Part shown: positions 8,340-20,300 of the stretch, in pieces
Layout of the letters: each line of letters starts with the position of its first letter
Position numbering within the stretch: the stretch's first letter is position 1
Origin: Hippasteria phrygiana
Lineage: Eukaryota; Echinodermata; Asteroidea; Valvatida; Goniasteridae
DNA length: 64,000 bases
Reading direction: 5' to 3'
Assembly: GCA_037893225.1 (NCBI GenBank)
Contig: JAZGUH010000053.1
Coordinates: forward strand, 930,001-994,000
Position numbers and translations under genes: made by a program
The notes under the pieces: model-generated
What the model was told of the DNA's origin: nothing
Database searches by the model: none
The model's input: only the letters and a program-made list of their open reading frames with translations

Positions 8340-10832
8340 CGATCTGTGGGACGTGATCATCACCAGGGCTATGCGCGGATTGTTGGACCGACCATCGTCT
8401 TATCCGCTGCCAGTTGCGCATGCACATCCGTCCCCCTGTTCGCAAGCAGAAGCCTCGGAAGCGACTCAATGTTCGTGCTGTGCGGTCTCTGACGGTTCGC
8501 CGTGAGCTTGAACGGCTGCTGCATGAACGTCTGGACGCTCCCTCCGAAGCCGTCGACGCCCCGTTGGGCACTTCGGCTCTTAATGCTGACTGGGACACTC
8601 TCGCAACAATAATCTCTTCAGCTGCCGAAGATGCTCTCAGAGCTGTCCAGAAACGTCACCAGGACTGGTTTGACGACAACTCGATGGAAATCCACACACT
8701 TCTTCACGAGAAGAACGCCGCTCACGACGCGTATCTGCATAGCCCAAACTCGGCTGCTCTCCATGATCAATGGGCAGCTTTGCGTGCTCGAGTTCAACGT
8801 GAGCTCCGTGTCATGCGTAACAACTGGTGGACGGCGAAAGCACAAGAGATCCAGGGATTTGCGGCCGCAAACAACAGCCAGTCCTTCTACGAAGCCGTGA
8901 AAGCTCTCTATGGACCGACCGTGAACTCGTTCTGCCCCGTGAGAGACAGTACCGGAACGACCATCATCAAGGACCGTAGTGGTATCTTGGTGCGGGGGGC
9001 TGAACATTTCAGCGACTTGCTCAACCGAAGAAACCCTACGGATATATCGTTCTTGGACGATCTACCTTCGTTTCCGACTATCGACTGTCTCGATGTGGCA
9101 CCCTTGTTGGAGGAAGTTCGAGTCGCAATCAACGGCCTAAAGTCGAACAAGGCGTCTGGTATTGATCACATCCCGGCCAAAGTCTTCAAGTTCGGCGGGC
9201 AGCGTGCCTTCATCCGCTCAGTCTGGGCAGCCAAGTGCTTGCCTCAACAGTGGAAGGACGCCAACGTAGTGCCGTTCTACAAGCGCAAGGGCGATCAAGC
9301 CGACTGCGGAAACAGCCGCGGCATCTCGCTGCTGTCGGTCGCCGGCAAGATACTGGCTCGCCTGATTCTGCCCGCCTTCTCCAGCATGTCGCGGACGTCG
9401 TCTTGCCCGAATCGCAGTGCAGCTTCCGTCGTGGGCGTAGTACGGTTGACATGATCTTCCTGGCGTGGCTCATTCAAGAGAAGTGTCGTGAGCAGCACCG
9501 AGACTTCTACGCTGCCTTTATAGATCTCACCAAGGCTTTCGACACCACCAATCGCGAGATTCTGTGGAGAGTCCTCGAGAAGTTTGGATGTTCGCCAGTC
9601 TTCCTAGCTATCATCAAGGACTTCTACGACGGCATGGCAGCGCGCGTTGTGTACGGAGGCGCGGAGTCGGAATTCTTCTTCGTTCAAGTCGGAGTCAAGC
9701 AAGGTTGTGTACTTGCACCTGTGATATTCAACTTCTTCATGGTTGCAGTCACCCTTTACTCGCGACGATCCTTTAAACTGGACGACGGAATTTCCGTGCG
9801 ATACCGTCTTGACGGAAGCTTCTTCAATCTCCGCCGTCTTCACGCCCAAACAAAGACCTCGAGTGAACACGTCTTCGAGCTTCAGTAAGCCGATGATGCA
9901 GCCCTCGTCAGCCACTCCCCGGCCGGTCTACAGCGGCTACTTAATAGCATGGCTGACGCATATGGTCGTGCTGGACTCATCATAAACATCAAGAAGACCG
10001 AAATTCTGCAGCAGTTCTCAACACCGAATGCCAACTTGCATGATTTTCGTGTGGGCAACACTGAACTCGCAAACGTTGATCAGTTCACTTATCTGGGCGC
10101 CGTGCTGAACAACAGCCACGATCTAATGGATGATATCCAGCACCGTGTTCGCCTCGCCGCCGTTGCTTTCGGACGGCTCTCGCAACGAGTGTTCCTCAGC
10201 AGGAATTTAACTATCAAGACCAAAGTAGCGGTCTACAATGCCGTGTGCGTCTCGACGCTACTTTACAGTTGTGAAGCCTGGGTCCTGTACCGCCGTCACA
10301 TCAAGGCGATGGAGCGGTTTCACATTTCCTGTCTGCAGCGCATCCTCGGACTCCGCTGGTGGGACAAGGTGCCGTACTCGGAAATTCGTCAACGTGCCGG
10401 ATGTTCGACCTTGGAGGCAACCATCGCTGGACGACAACTGCGATGGGTTGGCCACGTTATCCGAATCGGCTCCCGCGTCGCGTGCTGTACGGCGAACTCG
10501 CCGAGGGACAGCGGTCTGTCGGTGGGCAGTACAAGCGCTACAAAGACCACGTCAAGGCGACGCTAAAGAGATGCGGCATCGCGGCCGGCCGAATGGAAAC
10601 ACTGGCCGAAGACCGAGCCAATTGGAAACACATGTGCAAAGACGGTGTCGCTCGTCTGGACGCCGAGCTGGTTCTAACAGCTGAAGAGCGGCGCACCCGA
10701 CGACACGCCTAGGACGCTGCACCCGTGCCCGCCGGACAGCATTTCCGGTGCCAAACCTGCGGCAGACTGTGCTTGTCGCGCATTGGGCTGCATAGTCACT
10801 TAAGATCTCACGCGAGACTTGATAAGAACTAA
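8340..10832 (+). pseudogene. LINE reverse transcriptase and C-terminal zinc-finger region, broken
   Basis: An open frame (8414-9454) covers the linker and early RT blocks: 'INGLKSNKASGIDHIPAKVF', 'LPQQWKDANVVPFYKRKGD' and 'SRGISLLSVAGKILARLIL'. After a frameshift near 9390 come 'FRRGRSTVDMIF', 'FYAAFIDLTKAFDTTNRE' (first catalytic Asp) and 'VGVKQGCVLAPVIFNFFM'. The next motif should be Tyr-Ala-Asp-Asp; the Tyr codon is a TAA stop (9886-9888), directly followed by 'ADDAALVSH'. The thumb-like part follows ('KTEILQQF', 'FTYLGAVLNN', 'LLYSCEAWVL', 'RILGLRWWDKVPYSEI'). Another frameshift near 10490 and a stop at 10710-10712 precede the last segment, 'FRCQTCGRLCLSRIGLHSH', a CxxC...H-type finger ending at 10832. 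Confidence 0.9.
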
Positions 10833-11031
10833 GAAACATGGATCGACGTCGTCTAATAAGACGGTTCCACTACTACTACTACTACTACATTGTATGTATA
10901 CAAAATACGGAGCCCAATGTGCGCTAGCAATATCAGCGAACGATTTCGCGGTCGCCACACGGTGGGAAACGAGCCGGAGTGCGGACATTTTTTTCCGCGG
11001 TCGGAATAAAAATAAAAAAACATGCGGAAAT

Positions 11032-11045
11032 CCGCGGATCCGCGG
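11032..11045. repeat. Perfect 14-bp palindrome CCGCGGATCCGCGG
   Basis: Self-complementary, inside a CpG-rich patch next to family Y copy 2. Probably part of a miniature element end. Confidence 0.6.
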
Positions 11046-11054
11046 AAAATTTGC

Positions 11055-11200
11055 ATGCCTGAATATAACCCAACCCCATTGACTAAGCACGTAAGCCTAC
11101 TTCTACTTGCGAGGACCGATTTCACCAAAAGACTTGACGTGCGAGGACTGAAAGGTTTCTTTGTATTTCCTTTCTCCTTTTGTCCTTGGAAGTATATACA
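11055..11200 (+). repeat. Dispersed repeat family Y, copy 2
   Basis: Same ordered landmarks as 6460-6600: 'AATATAACCCAAC', 'CTAAGCACGTA', 'TTCTACTTGCGAGGAC', 'CAAAAGACTTGAC'. It lies just downstream of the LINE tail. Confidence 0.75.
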
Positions 11201-13261
11201 GAACCTGTACACACACAGACAGAAATTCCTGGAATTATAGTATGATATCAGCCTAAAATATGGAGTTGATATAGTGAAAATATAAGGTCCAAATATGTGT
11301 TTAGAATAAAATTGACAAACTGGGAAAATTAAGATTTGTTTTCATTGTACATTTTAATCGTAGGAAAGTACCTTAAAATTAAAGTTGGTTCACTGCAGCA
11401 TTTGTGTGGAGAATGCTCAAGCAAATGAATTCTGACTTAAGAGGACTCAAAGGCTTATTCCCTATACCAGCGCTGAAGGCACGCTTAGCATGGACATGTA
11501 AAAATGACGGAGAAACAGACATTCCACAGAGGGCAACTTGAAACACCATTGTAATACTTTATTAATCTTACATATCACAATCAAAAATACATTTACTCTT
11601 TTTAATAAAACATTTATTTTACCATGCATAGACGAAGCTTTGTTCCTTTACGTGGTACATGTAAACACCACAGTAACATACATGTTTTCAACCAAAAATT
11701 GTATTTGTCTATACGAGCCTGATTGACAATCATAAAATACTTGTATGAAATTCTTGGCCTAGACTTCATCAGAGATACATGTATTACAGTAAACAAAAAA
11801 ACATCACATCCTCCACCAATATTAATTTATTTCTTCTTATTTACATATAAATAATTTTCAATCTAGTTTCATTATTTTGAGGGGTCACAACTACTGACTC
11901 ACATTTAGCCAAGGACAACATTAAACGACAATTAAAACGTACAATTCAGAAACCTATAAAAGCATGTTGGTTTCATTTACAGTGTGACACCTTTCCAGCG
12001 TTATAGATCTTAATTAAAATACTGGTTGGCCTTCCTAATACTTGTGCTTTCACAAAGCAAAGGAGTGTACATTATATTCTATTGTCAAAATGTGCTAGCG
12101 TTGAGCCATCTATAATAAATGTCTTCTAAGGAACTTAATTAAGGCTTTCCATTAAATAGGGTGTTACAAAAGAAAAACAACCAAGATTTAAAATGCTCTT
12201 TCCTTGGAAACTACTTCCAAGGAATGAGAATTGTCATCTGAACAATATAACAATATATGACACCATCCTATATTCTTTGCCATTGAACAAATATTCAAGG
12301 AAGTCGCCCAAAACAAGGCTTAAAGCTACTTATATAAAAGGGCTACAACAGAAGTGGGGTTGGCCACATTTTAGGTTGCCAGCCCTACCACCCTTACGGT
12401 TTTCCTGGGCCCAGATCTAAATAGAGGATTTCTCTAATGATAGTTTTTTCCTCTGATTCCAGTTTAATGCTACGTCTGTGCTGACTGAAAATTTCCACAT
12501 TTTTGCACGAAAAACAAACAAACACTATTTTGGTCTTCCGTAAATACAATGTACATTGTTTCATTTTGCACTTGCATGAAGATTGATATTAGTATACATG
12601 TACATTAAAATTGTAGGAATTAGGAGCGTCCTGCTCCCAATTCAAAATTGTTGACTAATTAAATCTGTTGCTTATAGTCAGTCAATTTTTGTGTGGAATG
12701 TCTCGTTGGAAAGCTCATCACTTAATCTAATGTTGAGAAATTAGCGATTCAATTTGAACATTTCTTTTTCAGGGTGATACACCCTGGAGGCACGCACACA
12801 GCGGCTTTAAACCCATGTCCAAATTTAGCCCCAATGTCCTTAAAACATGCCCCCTTTCTTTCAACTGAATTTGGAGTGAAGACTTGTAACATTCAGTCCG
12901 ACACAAAAACATTTCCAAATGGTTCCATTTGAATCTCTGCTCAGTCATCATCAATGTATACATGTAGGTATTAAAAGAAATAGGATAAAGTAATATATGG
13001 TGCTACCATTTTTCAAAATATGATCGATCATGAGGAATAAGCAATTTAATCCTGTTTTCATTTTTTGTTCACAGAATGGTAAAAACTATACAGAACACCC
13101 TGTATAATTTTAACCATTGCAAAGAGTGCTTTAACTTTCCGGCAATAGAGGGTTTCGTTAGCGCACGGTTAGTGCGTACGCTGATAATTAGCTCTAAAAA
13201 GTATGCGACGAAAATTAGTAAAACATTTTCGTTAGTTTTATCCTGGTGGCTTTATGTACAG
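11201..13261. other. Intergenic / possible 3' UTR of the SMARCAD1-like gene
   Basis: AT-rich with no recognisable protein. It lies downstream of the - strand SMARCAD1-like stop at 13919. On that strand AATAAA-type signals occur around 11827-11832, 11611 and 11559, so a long 3' UTR reaching here is possible but unproven. Together these positions form the convergent boundary between genes A and B. Confidence 0.35.
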
Positions 13262-13530
13262 GACTCGTGATCTCAGTGATACTGCAGATTGTGGGTTCGA
13301 GACCGGCTGGGGTCATGGTGCTTGTGGCCTTGAGTAAGGTACTTTGTCACAAGTTGCTTCTCTCCACCCAGAAATAAATGGGTACCTGTGAGTGCAGCGA
13401 TGGTTATTTGTTTGATTAGCCCATACATGCGCTTAACTTGCAGCCGGGGCTGTATACTCCCCAGGGAGTTGAAGTTTCAGAAATGATTAATAGGCCTGAT
13501 GAGCAGGGGTAATAATAATAATAATAATAT
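13262..13530 (+). mobile_element. tRNA-related SINE with (TAA)n tail, copy 1
   Basis: Contains a B-box-like 'GTGGGTTCGAGACC', then the blocks 'TCATGGTGCTTGTGGCCTTGA', 'CTCTCCACCCAGAAATAAATG' and 'CTGATGAGCAGGGGTAATAAT', ending in TAA repeats. A second copy lies at 39520-39785. It sits just 3' of the SMARCAD1-like coding end, so it may be in the 3' UTR. Confidence 0.7.
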
Positions 13531-13918
13531 TGTAAGCACTGTGATCTAGTTTACTATTTCAGCATTCTTAAATGCCGATTATTGTTATTATTATCATCAA
13601 GAAACCCTGTAAATCTGTTTGACACCTCCTGCAGCAGAAAAAAGTTAGCAGCAGGTTTTCTTATTAGACAAGGATAAAAAATAAAAAAAATAAAAATATA
13701 TGTAATAAATGTACACTATTATCATCCTTTGCACCAACACTGCTCGACAGCAAAGGGATAAATATAAGTAAGGTTCGTTCGTCTGGCAGTATCATTTAGC
13801 AATATGGAAATTGACCTGAGAATGACCTAAAGCTGACCTACAATTAACACGTTACTTTGGTCATATATGACTTGTGCGAAAGCCTGCAGCTCATCATGTG
13901 TGCAATGCTATTCCTTCA
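13531..13918 (-). other. Sequence just 3' of the SMARCAD1-like stop (likely 3' UTR)
   Basis: No coding signal. It directly follows the stop codon on the - strand and includes an A-rich run at about 13671-13700. No clear polyadenylation signal is seen in this stretch. Confidence 0.4.
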
Positions 13919-13980
13919 TCAAAGCTCCAATGCATCTTTAAGTAATTGCGCAATATTTGTAGCGTTCTCAGCATCTCCAT
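13919..13980 (-). CDS. SMARCAD1: SMARCAD1-like exon 17 (terminal, with stop)
   Basis: Acceptor TTCTTGATCAG precedes 13980. It encodes the acidic end '[20 protein letters not shown]' and a TGA at 13921-13919. The spacing and the 'xxIAxLLK' motif match the C-terminus of the vertebrate protein. Confidence 0.88.
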
Positions 13981-14362
13981 CTGATCAAGAAAAACACAAA
14001 GACAAGCACAGATGAGTCAGATTCAGTCCGATAATGAAAGGATAGCTGGCTGGAAGAAATGAGAAACAAAGGATTTAAAGCAGGGTTGTTTGATTTAAAT
14101 CACTCGATCTAAATAATTGATTTAATGTAAAAACAATTACTGTTATTCAGACCTGATCGTCATTAACTATAAATCGCTTATACTCACTCTAAAGGGATGT
14201 ATAAGGCCAGTTTCCTGAAACAGTGTACATTTATCTTGTGTACAATGCATGATTCTGAAGTACATTGTGTGTGTAATGTACTACCTGCATGCATGATACA
14301 GTATTCCTCTCTTAGTTTAAATAACTCAATGCATGTAATGCGCCTATCAATTGATAACACAA

Positions 14363-14393
<31 letters not shown>

Positions 14394-17300
14394 AGTGAAA
14401 ATTTGTATCCAGTTCATCAGGCATTGGGGACTTTCTGCTAAGTTGTATAAAAAGGACAATTAAAATATTTTGAGTTGGGACTTTTAATGATTTTTTATAA
14501 ATTTTTACGTATTTCAAAATTGTAAATTTTGCATCATCGTCTCTGCTAAACCGTCTATATTTTAACATACATGTAGGCTTAAATCTTCAATGGTGCTCTG
14601 TCCATTGAAAGTTCTATTGTCTGGTTCCCATTCCAAAGCTGCAAATGCAAAATGACGCCGAAGGACAATACACATGTATTTCCACCGCAAAAATCGTAAA
14701 AACTTGTTTAAGACAAACTTTGTATTCTAGAAAAGAATATAATAAATAAAAGGGATTTCAGTACTGATTTCATTAACATATATGTGTGTGGTTATACTCT
14801 ACTTTCAATGATGGTAATTTAAATTGACTTATTTAGAACAAATGTTTTATGCCAAAGGCGCGATGGTAAAACAAAATAAAAAAATCGATTTAAATCAAAA
14901 CAAATCTGATATAAATATATAAAATATGATTTTTTGTGATTTTTTTTTTTATATCATGATTTTTATCAACCCTGAAGAAATGCAAAGAAAAAACCCTCCT
15001 TTCTGGATAAAGTTAGAGTCATGATTTTTCTGCAAATTCAAACACTTAACTTTTCTGGCCGGCTGTTATTAATGGGGTGCTGGTATGCCAAGATGGGCTT
15101 GTGCAGCCAAGTATAATGCAAACAATGAATTGAGTACATGCAGGAATGCGCATATAGATGACAACTGGCCAGGTGCTCTTTTTTCAAACTACACCCATGT
15201 AACTAAATAATTAATTGCTTCCATGATTTCTTAATATTGAAATTGTAGGCCTCACAAGAAAAAGTTTAGGTTTGTAGAGACTAAACTGGGCCAAACTTCA
15301 TGCCTCTGCATAACACTGCTAACTATGCAGAAAATTTTACACAAACTTAAGTGTATTTCATAGGTTAGGAAGGAATTTTGGCTATACTTTATCAGCATGT
15401 TAGATCAATTTATGTCAAAGTAAACTAGTTTATCACACCCACATTTAACTTCACAGGATTTCAACTGTTAATGAAAAAATGTCTTGCTAATGCAAGTGAT
15501 AATTCACTATCTTACCTTTGTTATCATTGGTTGTCATCTGTTCCTCGAGTTGTAGTTTGTACTGGGCGCATCTCAGCATACCCTCCTCTATAGAGCTACT
15601 GCTGATGAGCTTAGTAACTGTAACATTTCTGTAGGATTAATCATTGACATCAGTAAAGTGAGCCTGGAGCTTACTTTCAACAAAGTCCCCATTGGGCTCT
15701 TAAACGTAGTGAACACGATTGGTAATCCTCCAAATTTTGTTTTACTGAATTACAAAATACCTTACTAGACTAAGTTATTAGTAGTCTCAATCATCCTGTG
15801 AAATGATGGCACCAGGTGTGCTGTCGTTGTTAAGAAAAGTGGAAATTTATATTGTTTTCCAACGATTGCCGGCCGTCAATCGTTGGAAAACAGCCCTCTA
15901 TAACAAATGTAGCTTTTAGTCAAGGCGCGCGTGGCTACCCGGACGAGTGACGCGCCCCGGACACGCTGGCATACCCGGGGCGCATCACGCATCCAGGTAG
16001 CCACACGTGCCTTGACTAAAGGCTATCATCCGCCCGACGGTTGAAAACGAATGCCGTTTTTCTCTCGGTTTTTTTCGCCATCCAACAATGCAAAACTTGA
16101 ACAGGTCAGTGGGACTATACTTCCGAAAAAATACTAACCCCCAAATCCACCCATTTCTGAAAATTGCAACAATGACCAATCATGTACACTACCTTTAAGG
16201 CTTAAGTGAGATTGACTATTGCTACATGGAAACCAGGTTTTAACCGGAGTCTGGCTGTTATGGGGTGTTGGTATGCCAAGAATGGGCTGTGCAGCCAAGC
16301 GTAAATGCAAACAATAGGCACCACGCTGAATAGAGTGGGTCCTGTTCATCACACTTTTGTATGAATGAAAGCTTTGTTTGAATCTATCACCGTTGTCCGT
16401 ATTCAAGAGTTTAAAGCACAATGATTGAAATTGGAAGTTCTTCTAATTGTGCCATATTCTTTGGAATAAGTTTTGAAGTATTCTTGCAAACCTCACAATG
16501 TATTTCCCAACATGCAAAGCTCTAAATTGTACATTTTACATCAACTGCTAGAAAATGCACAAAAAAGCAGACATTACCCTAGCCTACATGTAGGGTGTGT
16601 GTGGGTATTCTTGTAGGCCCAAGTGCATTCTTGCGGGACAGTCATACAATGGGAAAAATGGTACTGTACACGTTCATTTTTTTTACATAAGGCTAAATAA
16701 TGTCAACTATTTTTGCAAACCAGTCTGTTTTTGAGTGTACCCCACAGGAGCAATTCGGTCGATTCACAACTTGGTGCGCTGCCAGCGGCAACCGGGGAGA
16801 GGCCAAATTACGCAGTGCATCATGAGAAAAAGTCGACATCGCAAAACCGGAATTGGGTATCGCCAATGCATCGACCGTACTTCTTACACCCCTTCTCCGC
16901 TTCTTTCCCGCACAAGGTATTCCCCGATTAGTCAATAACTCATCCACTAGGATTCGTGTGAAATCCATACTGATGTGCTGTCCACCATCTAATACTACGC
17001 GATGTCGACCCCGAAAGTGGTAAAGTGGCATTTCCCGGCTTGCCGCTGGCGGCACACAGTTGTGAATCGACCGAATTCTCAGTAACAGGACAATGCAAGT
17101 ACAACCATAAATAAATACCAGCTGGGGGTGGTGGTGGGGTTCGACAACTCTTATGTTGCTGCCTCATGCTCAACATGTGGCACATTGTAGCATGTAAACA
17201 GATGACGATACAATCAATTTGGGTTTTGAAGAAAGAAACCGTGGGGAAAGGACCTTAAATGCCACAGCAAATGAAAATTAATCATTCAAGATTTTTTGCA

Positions 17301-20300
17301 CAAATATCAATGCTTCTTAACTGTTTAAGCATAAAGGAATTCCCGTTTTGTGCTTGAAATAAGGAATAACTCTAACCTGCTACATCCAACAAAATCTAAA
17401 AATGAAAAAAAAAGGTGTAATTTGTTGGATTTAGCAGTGAACACAAACTTACATGGTGTGTTACATGTAGATATTATTATATTCAGCAGTTAGCAGCTAA
17501 ATATACCTGTTGGATTTTGTCATTTAGCAGGGTGGAAGCTAAATACATGTATACCAGTTGGATTTTGCCATATTTAGCTGGGTTGAAGCTAAATACATGT
17601 ATACATGTACCTGTTGGCTTGTCATATTTAGCAGGGTGGAAGCTGGTATACTTGTTGGATTTTGTTGTATTTAGCAGGGTGGAAGCTAAATATACCTGTT
17701 GGATTTTGTTGTATTTAGCAGAGTGGAAGCTAAATATACCTGTTGCATTTTGTTGTATTTAGCAGGGTGGAAGCTAAATATACCTGTTGGATTGTCATTT
17801 AGCAGGGTGGAAGCTAAATATACCTGTTGGATTTTGTTGTATTTAGCAGGGTGGAAGCTAAATATACCTGTTGCATTTTGTTGTATTTAGCAGGGTGGAA
17901 GCTAAATACATGTATACCTGTTGGATTTTGTCATATTTAGCTGGGTTGAAGCTAAATACATGTATACATGTACCTGTTGGCTTGTCATATTTAGCAGGGT
18001 GGAAGCTGATATACTTGCAGAATTTTGTTGTATTTAGCAGGGTGGAAGCTAAATATACCTGTTGGATTTTGTTGTATTTAGCAGGGTGGAAGCTAAATAT
18101 ACTGATTATTTCAGGGATACTGGGACCTTTGAAGTTGAACATTAATTATGTTACATTTTATCTGTTATAAGACATTTTCCATTTAAAACATTTTCACAGC
18201 TCCAGTCATTACCAGTCATCCAGAAAAAAAATATCGTTTAGAAGGTTCAGATATTAAAAAAGAAGGTTCAGATATTAACCTCTTGCGTACGGATGACGGA
18301 ATTTGGCGCAAAAAAAACAGTGCCACCAGGCCGGATGATGCAAATGGCCGCTGTTTGTGCAGTTTCAATCCATTGTTGGATTATTGTGTATAGGTTACGC
18401 TTGACTGCACAAACACATTGTAGCAGTTCGCTTGGCTGCCAGAGCCGCCGCGGCACACCGACGTCTCCCGTAAAATTCCGTACTCAAGGGGTTAAAAAGT
18501 ATATAAATTATTAAATATTAAATCATCCACAGAGAGGGGGGTACGAGTTGACTCGGGTATGAGTTGACAGGGCACATGGAGTCGGACACCAAAATAATCA
18601 CACACCATAAAACAAATTACTCGAAGCAAAGCCTTTTATTGTTTTCATTTTAATGTATACCTGTAGGCCTAATACTGAGAGCGCTTCCCACTCCCGCTGC
18701 CCCAGTGTCTGAGCTACATTCACTCTTTCAAGATCAATGGGCCTAACTCTCGCTCTTTGATCATACCGCGGAGTTCGGTCGCAGCCTAAACCGCAGTTCA
18801 CATTCCATTGACGGACTATACTGAGCAATTGGCTATAGATAAGATACAAACAGCGTTGGCCGGCCACATTATTGATACTTTCCATTCACTGCATTTTGGT
18901 TGACGCATTGTTTTCAAAACACCGCCAGACTGTTCGGGTCTTTCGGGTCGGAACAGAGTTGGAAATAGATCAAATTGTCTAATTTATTTTTGGTCTGAAA
19001 TCTTACATGGAATTTTTTACCGTAAGTTTCGACTACCCGAACCAGAAAAATGGAACCGGATATTGAAGCCGGCATTCGGATACCCGGAACAGGCCTAATA
19101 TGGAAATTGAAGCGCACGTGACGCGTGCGTGCGATGTGGCGAAGAACGCAGCAGTGTCGGTGTAGTGTGAATTTATTGACTCTAAATATGGACTCATCGG
19201 TAGTAATACGCTTGCATAATTAGGAGAATGACTGGTCGCGCGAGTGTTCAACCAATAGAAGGGACCAGAGTTCTTAGTCTAAATTTTGTGTGACACCAAA
19301 AAAAGTGTTTATAAATGGTTGGTGTTTTATCAGCCGTTTAAAGCCACCCACGTGATGGGCTCTCAACCAATAGGAATGGGTAAACTGTATATGAATGACG
19401 GTTATGAGCCAGTTTTGAAATCAATGGTACTCGGTCATCTGTGACTGCAGGGATGTCAGGAAGACATTAACGGCAATTTGACAAACCAACCTTTATGATG
19501 CAATCATATTAACAGTGATCAAATCCATAAGTTTAACATAACAGCACAGTGCTTTTGGACACCTTTTTTCATACGGTGCATATAGTGAGTTATATGACTA
19601 CACATACCTTTTCTGACCTACACGGTGACATCTATCTTCTGCCTGTTTATCATTGTAGGGATTATAATCAATGTCATGAAGGATGACGTGATTGGCAGCT
19701 GTCAAGTTGATACCCAGCCCACCAGCACGTGTTGAGAGAAGAAAAACAAAGATCTCCTCATCACTGTTGTACTTGTCAATCAAAGCAAGCCTACAGAAAG
19801 GAAACCAAAATGAGATACATACATGATTCTTGCATAACAAATTTAACACTTTATCAAAGCAGAGTCTATGCGAAGATGGAACTTGCATCTTGGATGATGT
19901 AAAAGAGAGATTTTTACTCTTCCCGACATGGTTTTAAGCACTGCATGGTCAGGGCTTTGCCAGAGCCTGTGGAAAAAAATTCACAGGCTTACTCAAGTGG
20001 GTCTTGAACCCACAACCTCCTGCTTACTTGTGTAGACATCTCAACCACTCAGCCCAAAAATTATAATTTCATCATCCTCAGTGCTAATTTCGTCTTCACA
20101 TTGAGTGCGCAGTACCCACTGCTACATGTATATTGGATTCAGCCAACACCGGCAAGCACGGTGAGTGGTTAAGATGTCTTCACTAGGAAACAGTAGGTCG
20201 TGGGTTCGACTCCACCCAATAAAGACTGAATTATTCTTTTTCTCACAGGCTATTGGAAAAAGCACTGAGCATACATTGCTTCACATCACCTCAGGATGGG

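Larger units (their letters stand above)
7100..10890 (+). mobile_element. Non-LTR retrotransposon (LINE), inactivated
   Basis: GC-richer than its surroundings, and coding across three frames for an endonuclease, a reverse transcriptase and a C-terminal zinc-finger motif. It ends at about 10871-10890 in a CTA/ACT trinucleotide tail, the kind of simple-repeat 3' end some LINE clades carry. The 5' boundary is not sharp and no target duplication was identified. The clade is unresolved; an L2/CR1- or RTE-like origin is plausible. Confidence 0.85.

Noticed and set aside
17520..18100. CRISPR-like repeat array
   Set aside because: Units are adjacent tandem repeats without unique spacers, in an animal intron.
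17517..18170. Open frames rich in '[11 protein letters not shown]'
   Set aside because: Translation of the minisatellite; frames change with unit length.
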